A DNA stretch of 64,000 nt from Chryseobacterium jejuense (GTDB lineage: Bacteria > Bacteroidota > Bacteroidia > Flavobacteriales > Weeksellaceae): positions 620,001 through 684,000 of the forward strand of contig NZ_JAGIPR010000001.1 in assembly GCF_017877355.1 (NCBI RefSeq). Reading direction: 5' to 3'. Position 1 is the first letter of the stretch. Each line of letters starts with the position of its first letter. The notes beneath the pieces were generated by a model. It was given only the letters and a program-made list of their open reading frames with translations. It did not search any database and was not told where the DNA came from. A program made the translations under genes and the position numbers. Below, piece by piece: positions 57,460 to 64,000 of the stretch.

Positions 57460-58830
57460 AATAATTTCTCTCGCAGATCTCATAGATTTTGCAGATAAAA
57501 TGTAGCTGATCCAATACAAAAGATTAAAGAATAGGGTGGTGATATTTTTAGACGCAAAGTTTTATGATGCATACCGTTTATGTTTTAAGGCAGCAAAGTA
57601 TGGAATCAATTTCATTGATTCTTTCTAAGCGAACGCATATCCATACAGCTTCTTCAGCGACAAAGTCGCCATTCTTTGCTTTCTAAAGTAGAACATTAGA
57701 ATCATTAGAACTTTGCGTTTAAAAATACATTTCTAAGTTTTTTTCTCGCAGATCTTAGAATACGCAGATAGAATGTAGTTGATCCAATACAAAAGATTAA
57801 AGAATAGGGTGGTGATATTTTTAGACACAAAGTTTTATGATGCATACCGTTTATGTTTTAAGGCAGCAAAGTATGGAATCAATTTCATTGATTCTTTCTA
57901 AGCGAACGCATATCCATACAGCTTCTTCAGCGACGAAGTCGCTCTTCTTTGTTTTCTAAAATAAAGCATTAGAATCATTAGAACTTTGCGTTTAAAAATA
58001 CATTTCTAAGTTCTTTTTTCCGTAGATCTCACAGAGAATACGCAGATAGAATGTAGCTGATCCAATACAAAAGATTAAAGAATAGGATGGTGATATTTTT
58101 AGACGCAAAGTTTTATGATGCATACCGTTTATGTTTTAAGGCAGCAAAGTATGGAGGCTATCTCTTTTGAGACAGCCTCTTTCTAAGCGAGTGCATATCC
58201 ATACAGCTTCTTCAGCGACGAAGTCGCCATTCTTTGCTTTCTAAAGTAGAGCATTAGAATCATTAGAACTTTGCGTTTAAAAATACATTTCTAAGTTTTT
58301 TTCTCCCACAGATCTCCAGATAAAATGTGGCCGAGATGTCATGTAAGATTGAAGAAGGGAATGAATATAGATTATTTTTTAGACGCAAAGTTTTATGATG
58401 CATACCGTTTATGTTTTAAGGCAGCAAAGCATGGAATCAATTTCATTGATTCTTTCTAAGCGAGTGCATATCCATACAGCTTCTTCAGCGACGAAGTCGC
58501 CATTCTTTGCTTTCTAAAATAAAGCATTAGAATCATTAGAACTTTGCGTTTAAAAATACATTTCTAAGTTTTTTTCTCCTACAGATCTCCAGATAAAATG
58601 TGGCCGAGATGTCATGTAAGATTGAAGAAGGGAATGAATATAGATTATTTTTTAGACGCAAAGTTTTATGATGCATACCGTTTATGTTTTAAGGCAGCAA
58701 AGTATGGAATCAATTTCATTGATTCTTTCTAAGCGAGTGCATATCCATACAGCTTCTTCAGCGACGAAGTCGCCATTCTTTGCTTTCTAAAATAAAGCAT
58801 TAGAATCCATTAGAACTTTGCGTTTAAAAT
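57460..58830. repeat. Five tandem copies of a roughly 275-bp structured repeat
   Basis: The landmark ACGCAAAGTTTTATGATGC (ACACAAAG in copy 2) recurs at about 57551, 57834, 58102, 58382 and 58655, so the period is 268-283 bp. Each unit has a spacer of about 105 bp (CGCAGATCT.., AATGTAGCTGATCC) and a core of about 160-177 bp. The core is bounded by inverted repeats: GACGCAAAGTT at the left and AACTTTGCGTTT at the right. Inside are hairpins GAATCAAT/ATTGATTC and GCGAC/GTCGC. No coding frame spans the units. The rest of the 57362-58994 gap holds only the dispersed repeat at 58874. Confidence 0.9.
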
Positions 58831-58873
58831 AATTAGGTAAGCATATATGATTTTATATTACGTTATTATTTTC

Positions 58874-58962
58874 TGTCATTCCGAATTGAAGGTTTGCGCA
58901 TGTAGTCCAGAAGTGAAATGAAGAATCTAAACTATATAAGATTCTTCCTTTGTCAGAATGAG
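58874..58962. repeat. Dispersed palindromic repeat
   Basis: GTCATTCCGAATTGAAG (58874) through GAAATGAAGAATCTAAAC to AAGATTCTTCCTTTGTCAGAATGAG (58962) forms nested inverted arms, of the same family as 50849-50928. Confidence 0.7.
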
Positions 58963-58994
58963 AATGGGGTAAAATTGTATATAAGTATCAAAAA

Positions 58995-59735
58995 TTATTT
59001 AAATATCATATCAGGAGGATTATTACTAATGAAATTAAGAAAAGACTCTTCATCAAAATATCCATTTTCATCTAAAATTTCAGAGTTTAAAACTTCTGCT
59101 TCATTGGAGCCATCCAAGATTGTTTTTCCAATATTTCGTCCTGATTTTCCTTCAATTTCATTATGGAGACTTATTAGGTATTGGGAATAGATATTTCCTT
59201 CAGCAACAGTGTAATGCCCATTTTCAGCAATAAGAATTGAAGATGTATTTCCCTCAAAATAGGTTTCATTATCGTTACCTGAAGCTCCAAACAATACATC
59301 ACAGGAAAGGTTACCGGTACAGTATAATGAACCATAGACAATTATATTTTTTGCTTTTATATTTCCAATAACAATAAGGACAACATACTCTTCAACAAAT
59401 AGGTTTCCGGAAAGGTTAATATCTTTATCAAACAGAATTACTTTGTATCCTTCACCATCCTCAGTGACTAAATCAAGAGAGGTTGAGTCTTCATTTTCTA
59501 CAAGAATAATTGTAGGAACTTCATCCTCATATGGTTGCAAAGATGCAGCTTTTATTTTTGCTGCAGTTTCCTGATCCAGCATTTCAAGAAATTCCGATAG
59601 GTCGTCTTCATCTAAAGTCTGATCTTTGAACAGAGTAAAGTTTAAAGCTGAAGTAATTGTAGAATAAAAATTTTCTGATTGATTTTTAAGATAAATATAT
59701 AATTGATCCTTTGTGAGTGGTTGTAATTCTTTCAT
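58995..59735 (-). CDS. Bactofilin-like/beta-helix hypothetical protein
   Basis: A 246-residue cytoplasmic protein. The N-terminal part is helical and acidic. The middle holds short parallel rungs (KVILFDKDINLSGNLFVEEYVVLIVIGNIKAKNIIVYGSL...), as in polymer-forming bactofilin or right-handed beta-helix proteins. No signal peptide is present. The gene cut by the window end at 63739 has a matching rung (VVFIEGNLTVKNIYN), so the genome carries at least two relatives. Family and function are not recognised with confidence. Confidence 0.55.
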   Translation of the reverse strand: MKELQPLTKDQLYIYLKNQSENFYSTITSALNFTLFKDQTLDEDDLSEFLEMLDQETAAKIKAASLQPYEDEVPTIILVENEDSTSLDLVTEDGEGYKVILFDKDINLSGNLFVEEYVVLIVIGNIKAKNIIVYGSLYCTGNLSCDVLFGASGNDNETYFEGNTSSILIAENGHYTVAEGNIYSQYLISLHNEIEGKSGRNIGKTILDGSNEAEVLNSEILDENGYFDEESFLNFISNNPPDMIFK

Positions 59736-59807
59736 GAAATTTAGCGATATTGCACCTACTTATTCCTTATAGAAATAGATAGATGCAATATAAGAAGATA
59801 AGTTTTG

Positions 59808-60137
59808 TTATGCCAGAAAACCGAATTTATTCTCAAACATTTTTCCTATTACCGGAATGGGTTTTTTCTGTTCATTAGCCGCATTGATGATTCCAAATAC
59901 CCATAAAACTAATAGGATCAATCCTATATAATTCAGAAAAGACAGCACAGGAAGAATAGGAATTAGGACAGAAAGAATAATATTCACAACAACGGTTAAC
60001 AGAAAGAAGCCTAACCCTTGTTCAAGATGATAATTGGCCAGATCATTTTTAACGGTTAAATCTTTACTTTTAACATAGGCGATAATCCAGCCAATAATCG
60101 TTACATAGCTTAAAATAGAAATGGTTTTACTGTTCAT
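59808..60137 (-). CDS. DUF4870/Tic20-like small membrane protein
   Basis: A 109-residue protein from the ATG at 60137 (MNSKTISILSYVTIIGWIIA). The frame runs 21 codons further up, but the upstream residues are polar and add nothing. Three hydrophobic helices with the loop LANYHLEQGLGFFLL and the tail WVFGIINAANEQKKPIP match the DUF4870 pattern. Function unknown. It lies about 120 bp downstream of the response regulator gene on the same strand. Confidence 0.82.
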   Translation of the reverse strand: MNSKTISILSYVTIIGWIIAYVKSKDLTVKNDLANYHLEQGLGFFLLTVVVNIILSVLIPILPVLSFLNYIGLILLVLWVFGIINAANEQKKPIPVIGKMFENKFGFLA

Positions 60138-60257
60138 ATTGAAATATTTTCCGTCAAAAGTAGAACGCTGAACTGCATCCATCAACAGTCGATTGGCCAA
60201 TTGCCACTTTGAATTGGTATTCAGTAGATACTGGCAGAAAATTATATATCTATGAGT

Positions 60258-60995
60258 TTATTCTTCCTTCATTAATTTGAAAAAAACTTCTTTTTTAGCC
60301 CGGGATATCGGAATACTGGCTCCGTTTTCCATTTCAATCATTCCTTCTCTGGAATAACTTACGATATAATTGGTATTGATCAGGTAAGATTGATGTACCC
60401 GAAAGAAATCAGGAGGAAGAAGAATACTTTCGTAATTTTTAAGGGGTTTGGAAATCATGATTTTCTTTCCATCATTCAGATAGAATGTAGTATAGGAGCC
60501 GGATGTTTCACAATGCATGATCTGGTTGATCTTCACCACATGCATCGCTTCCTGAGTAGGAAGAATGATCCTTTGTGGGGTTTTGTGCATATTATGACTG
60601 AGCTCGTTTATCTGTTGTTCTTCGAGGAATCGTTCCTTTAGTCCTGAAATTCTGTCGATAGCGATTTTGAGTTCTTCAGCATCAATAGGTTTTAATAAAT
60701 AATCCAAAGCACTGAACTTAAACGCCCGGATAGCATATTCTTGATAAGCGGTTGTAAAAATCAAATGAAATTTTCGGTATGAAATCTGATGGAGAACATC
60801 AAAACCAGTCCCATTTTTTAACATGATATCCATGAATACAAGATCGGGCTGAAGTCTGTCAATAAGCTTTGCTGCTTCGTCTGCACTTTCGGCATAGCCA
60901 ATGATTTGTACTTTATCCGGAGCAATCATCTCCAGCATAATGGATAATGCTTCCCGCAAGTGATATTCGTCTTCTATGATTATTGCTTTATACAT
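60258..60995 (-). CDS. LytTR-family response regulator
   Basis: A 245-residue two-component regulator. The receiver domain has the acidic pocket near IIIEDE, the phosphorylation site Asp56 (FMDIML), TT at 81-82 and Lys102 (LLKPID). The C-terminal LytTR DNA-binding domain follows (about 140-240), with YTTFYLNDGKKIMISKPLKNYE and FFRVHQSYLINTNYI. It lies 3 bp downstream of the matching kinase gene and is its probable partner. The targets are unknown; LytTR proteins bind direct repeats. Confidence 0.93.
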   Translation of the reverse strand: MYKAIIIEDEYHLREALSIMLEMIAPDKVQIIGYAESADEAAKLIDRLQPDLVFMDIMLKNGTGFDVLHQISYRKFHLIFTTAYQEYAIRAFKFSALDYLLKPIDAEELKIAIDRISGLKERFLEEQQINELSHNMHKTPQRIILPTQEAMHVVKINQIMHCETSGSYTTFYLNDGKKIMISKPLKNYESILLPPDFFRVHQSYLINTNYIVSYSREGMIEMENGASIPISRAKKEVFFKLMKEE

Positions 60996-60998
60996 ACT

Positions 60999-63008
60999 TT
61001 ATAATATTGGAATATATAATGTGACCATACACCCTTGCTGCCCATCTTTATCAATAGTCAGTTCTCTTACTTCAAGTTTTGCTCTGGAATTATCCTTAAG
61101 CATAAGAACGAGTCGTTCATCTGTAATTTTGGTAGACAATGAACGATGGGAATCATCTGTTTTCTGTTTTCTGGAAGCTGTAAGTCCGATTCCATTATCT
61201 TTAATGCTACAGATAAGGAGATTGTCATCAGATTTTTCTTCAAAAGTAATGAATAATAATCCTTTTTGGAATGCTTCCAAAGGTTTAATTCCATGTTCAA
61301 TCGCGTTTTCAACGAATGGCTGTATTAAAAGAGGCGGAATATGTAGCTGCTGATCCACGGATTCATCACGTTGTATCCGGTAATCAAAACTTTGATTTAA
61401 ACGCAGTTGCTGAAGTTCAATATAATTTTCAAGAGTTTGTATTTCCTCTTCCAAAGTGACGGTTTCCATACGGGATTGTTCCAATACACGGCGGCTGAGC
61501 TTCGCAAATTTTCCAAGATAGAGTACAGCAAGATCCGTATCTTTTCTAAGGATCATTCCCTGGATATTCCCTAATGCATTGAATATGAAATGAGGATCCA
61601 TCTGTGATTGAAGCAACCGCCTTTCAAGAGATAGTTTCTCTGCTAAATTTTCTAGCGTTTCTTTTTCAAGAAGCTCCATTTTAAGCTCATTATTGGTTTG
61701 CTGCTGTTGAAGAAAATCTTCTCTTTTTTGATGATAACGCTGGCGGAAATAATAAGACCGATACATAAAGACAAGTCCAATAAGTAAAACAGCAGAAATT
61801 CCATATCCTAATAACTGATTCTTTTTCTGAAGTTTATTTTCCTGTTCCAGTTGTTGAATACGAGCCAGTTTCTTTTCCGATTCATATTTGGCATCAGCAT
61901 TCTGAAGAATCTGTTGAGTAGATTCGTCGTACTTTAATTTATTATACCTGATAAAAAATGTATCATACTCATGATAGGCTTTATAGTCTTTTTCTTCCGA
62001 AGCAATATTTTTCAGACAGTCATAAAATGCTGCCAAAAGATAATTGTCTTTATAGGGAAGGTTCTGCTGGTAGGAAATTCCTTCTTTAAAAAGATTTTCG
62101 GCAGTTCTGTATTCTCCTTTTGCTACATAATACTGCCCGCGTAGTCCCATAGAACTTCGGTATACGCTTTTTATACCATATTGTTTTCCAATGATTAATG
62201 CTTTCTCCAAGGCTGATAAAAATGCTTTCTCATCTATAGGCTTTGGTCCATTCATATATAAAGCTGCGAGATTGATATAGGCAACGCCGATGTTACTTTT
62301 ACTGTCTATTTTTGCTTCGCTTTTTTCTATAAAAGTGATCGTTTGATTAAAAAAAGAAACAGCCTCCTGCCATCGGTCTGTTTCTCCTGCAGCAACAAGG
62401 TCAGAAAGGTAACTCCCTACCGCAAGCCTCGCATGAAGAATGCTTTCAGGATTACCGGATTTTTCAGCAAATGAAAGTCCTTCATCAGCATATTTTTTTA
62501 CTTTTTCAGGAGAATCCGGAGAGAAAAGATAAGAAATATCTGCTCCAAGTTTTGCCGATTGATCATAGCTCTGCATTGTATTGAAAAGAGTATAAGCTTT
62601 AAGAAAGAAAGTTAAGGCTTGTGACTTATCATCTGTATATGATTTAAGGTAGCCCATCACAGTATTGGCAAAAGCTTTTGCACGGTTACTTTTTATGGAG
62701 TTGGCGATATCATAAGATGTTTCCGCATATTTCATGAATTCCTTGAGATGAAGAAGGCGTTTATGGGTTAAGGCAAGATAGGCGTTACAAATGGTTTCAT
62801 CCTCTTTATTTCCTGATTTTTGGGAAGCCTGAAGAGCAGCCATCTGCATTTTGAGACTTGCTGATGAATCCGTAAACCTCTTGGAATAAGCTACACTGGC
62901 TTCATGTTCTATAGGAGAAATTTGTTGTGCTTTTACAAGACTCAATGATATCCAGCAAAATAGAAAGCAAAATAGAAGTTTGGTTATATTGTTTTTTTTC
63001 TTGATCAT
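60999..63008 (-). CDS. LytS/YehU-type sensor histidine kinase with TPR sensor region
   Basis: A 669-residue kinase. A signal peptide (about 1-28) is followed by a periplasmic region of TPR-like helices to about 370, a membrane helix at about 399-417, a coiled-coil linker, and the His_kinase domain with QMDPHFIFNALGNIQGM (His473) and an ATPase region with PFVENAIEHGIKP (Asn568) and DNGIGLT. This architecture, frequent in Bacteroidota, senses an extracytoplasmic signal through the TPR part and phosphorylates the LytTR partner. The ligand is unknown. Confidence 0.92.
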   Translation of the reverse strand: MIKKKNNITKLLFCFLFCWISLSLVKAQQISPIEHEASVAYSKRFTDSSASLKMQMAALQASQKSGNKEDETICNAYLALTHKRLLHLKEFMKYAETSYDIANSIKSNRAKAFANTVMGYLKSYTDDKSQALTFFLKAYTLFNTMQSYDQSAKLGADISYLFSPDSPEKVKKYADEGLSFAEKSGNPESILHARLAVGSYLSDLVAAGETDRWQEAVSFFNQTITFIEKSEAKIDSKSNIGVAYINLAALYMNGPKPIDEKAFLSALEKALIIGKQYGIKSVYRSSMGLRGQYYVAKGEYRTAENLFKEGISYQQNLPYKDNYLLAAFYDCLKNIASEEKDYKAYHEYDTFFIRYNKLKYDESTQQILQNADAKYESEKKLARIQQLEQENKLQKKNQLLGYGISAVLLIGLVFMYRSYYFRQRYHQKREDFLQQQQTNNELKMELLEKETLENLAEKLSLERRLLQSQMDPHFIFNALGNIQGMILRKDTDLAVLYLGKFAKLSRRVLEQSRMETVTLEEEIQTLENYIELQQLRLNQSFDYRIQRDESVDQQLHIPPLLIQPFVENAIEHGIKPLEAFQKGLLFITFEEKSDDNLLICSIKDNGIGLTASRKQKTDDSHRSLSTKITDERLVLMLKDNSRAKLEVRELTIDKDGQQGCMVTLYIPIL

Positions 63009-63224
63009 GTCAATGGATACGTCGGGCTAATTTATAAATTGTGTAAGGATTGACAAAATAGAAATAGGTTTAAAATGCTGATTTTAAGGGGATATTTAAA
63101 CCCAATAAGGCAAATTACAGCATGTTTTTTACAGAATACCAATTCAAAATGTATAAATACCAATTGATGCTGGCAGAAATACATCCGAATATTTAATCTT
63201 GCAGAGAATATCAATGCAATAGCC

Positions 63225-63680
63225 ATGAAAACTATATATAAATTTCTGACCTGTATTCTTTTATTTCTTCCTGTTAAAATGCTGTTTTCTCAGCAGACAG
63301 ATGAAAAACGATTGAAAATTGAAGTAACTGTAAATGATGGAAAAAACCAGATTGTTTCTGTTATCAAATCTTATACAATTTCTTATAATAAAACATTGTT
63401 AACTCCTGATAATAAATCTAATAATGTAAAGGCATTTTATTTATCATTGGATTTTGAAAAGCAGGATATTCCACTTTTAAGAGCATTTATCCAAAATAAA
63501 AATGGGTTGGATGGTCAGATTACAATAACAGATACCTATGGAAAATTGCCATTCCGAAAAATTGAATTCAAATCAGCAGTAATGGAGGTAATGACTGAGC
63601 AGACGACAGGGGATTATAATGGTATGTATATGAATTTAAGCAGTAACGTACTTAGTATTGATGGGTTAAAAATCGAATAG
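63225..63680 (+). CDS. Secreted hypothetical protein, possibly Hcp/TssD-like
   Basis: A 151-residue protein with a predicted Sec signal peptide (to about SQQ, 24). The mature part is all beta (KRLKIEVTVNDGKNQIVSVIKSYTISYNK, KAFYLSLDFEKQD, DGQITITDTYGKLPFRKIEFKSAVM). The strand order and the single helix segment (IPLLRAFIQNK) recall the Hcp/TssD tube fold, but a signal peptide would be odd for a cytoplasmically assembled tube. The likeness is weak. It is divergent from the sensor kinase and followed by a bactofilin-like gene. Confidence 0.4.
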   Translation: MKTIYKFLTCILLFLPVKMLFSQQTDEKRLKIEVTVNDGKNQIVSVIKSYTISYNKTLLTPDNKSNNVKAFYLSLDFEKQDIPLLRAFIQNKNGLDGQITITDTYGKLPFRKIEFKSAVMEVMTEQTTGDYNGMYMNLSSNVLSIDGLKIE

Positions 63681-63738
63681 TAAGCTTCACAAATGATGAA
63701 AAAAACGATTATATATTGGATGCATTAAAATTTCTGAC

Positions 63739-64000
63739 ATGAGATATGTACAGTTTAAAGATATCAGGCATAAATTCCCTAAAGACAGCTGGCTGTATTG
63801 GCGCAATGAAAAACATGCCGGTGAATTTGATGAAGATTGGGTGATCTATATCCATCATGATATGGAGGTGCAAAATTTAAATCTGGATGATCCTTTTACA
63901 GTTTTTAATACTATAGAAAACCAGTCTGAAATTAAGAAGGAAGATTGTTTAGTTGTCTTTATTGAGGGAAACCTTACAGTAAAAAATATTTACAATCACG
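63739..64000 (+). CDS. Bactofilin-like hypothetical protein, cut by the window end
   Basis: Partial: 87 residues, continuing beyond the window. The start MRYVQFKDIRHKFPKDSWLYW is charged and lacks a signal. The last visible part, DCLVVFIEGNLTVKNIYNH, is the first rung of a beta-helix that matches the rung VLIVIGNIKAKNIIVYG of the gene at 58995. It follows the secreted protein gene by 58 bp and is probably co-transcribed with it. The end and any second domain are not visible. Confidence 0.5.
   Translation, partial: MRYVQFKDIRHKFPKDSWLYWRNEKHAGEFDEDWVIYIHHDMEVQNLNLDDPFTVFNTIENQSEIKKEDCLVVFIEGNLTVKNIYNH

Noticed and set aside
57460..58830. CRISPR array at the tandem repeats
   Set aside because: Repeat units are about 275 bp with internal palindromes; there are no short spacers and no cas gene.
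58918..59190. Plus-strand frame of 90 codons
   Set aside because: Opposite to the bactofilin-like gene at 58995-59735, which has the better protein pattern; the frame also starts in a dispersed repeat.

Overview
The window comes from a Bacteroidota chromosome, most likely a Chryseobacterium-type flavobacterium. The evidence is the low-GC coding style, promoters of the TTTG-N17..23-TAnnTTTG type (clear at 15220, 36878, 44637 and 52051), a subclass A2 class A beta-lactamase like those resident in Chryseobacterium, menaquinone genes, a split atpDC pair, many SPII lipoproteins, and a subtype iii (Bacteroidetes) type VI secretion system (T6SS). Genus is inferred from general likeness, not from a marker-gene search. 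I see no tRNA, rRNA, transposase, integrase or CRISPR array.

Layout. 1-5000: an XRE-type regulator faces an M14 peptidase across about 970 bp of very AT-rich DNA carrying at least eight TACAAATGTA-like sites; a DUF4920 protein and an APC permease follow. 5100-8500: T6SS baseplate genes (gp25/TssE-like, TssF) with a lipoprotein. 8500-13300: class A beta-lactamase, uvrA and a membrane protein. 13400-25200: an accessory island with a lipoprotein, a 44-residue double-glycine-leader peptide, a DUF3828-like lipoprotein, VgrG, a Tle1-like DUF2235 phospholipase effector, five tandem mosaic DUF2931 lipoproteins (probable immunity proteins) and the broken start of a sixth. 25200-28300: an HxlR regulator and small genes. 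28400-43900: mostly housekeeping genes (gyrA, TPR protein, menB-X-menA, SRP RNA, glycosyltransferase, phosphohexomutase, aminotransferase). 44000-54900: PAP2, kdsB, glutathione peroxidase, ribF, atpDC and small lipoproteins. 55100-64000: a B12-binding-type radical SAM protein, a 1.4 kb array of five roughly 275-bp repeats, a bactofilin-like protein, a LytS/LytTR two-component system, and a secreted protein beside a second bactofilin-like gene cut by the window end.

How they work together. VgrG, Tle1 and the DUF2931 array form a tip-effector-immunity module on one strand with 10-11 bp gaps, so they are probably co-transcribed. The promoter seen upstream of vgrG could drive the whole block. The baseplate genes 7 kb upstream show that the same genome builds the machine. 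The array looks like an immunity locus that grows, recombines and decays: its C-terminal halves fall into two types, copies 1 and 2 share an apparently identical 299-bp block, and a sixth start is interrupted by a stop codon.

Intergenic DNA is rich in dispersed palindromic repeats (GTCATTCTGAA..GAAGAATCT type; GAGGCTGTCTCAAAA type), and one of these hairpins seems to have replaced the tip hairpin of one unit in the 275-bp array.
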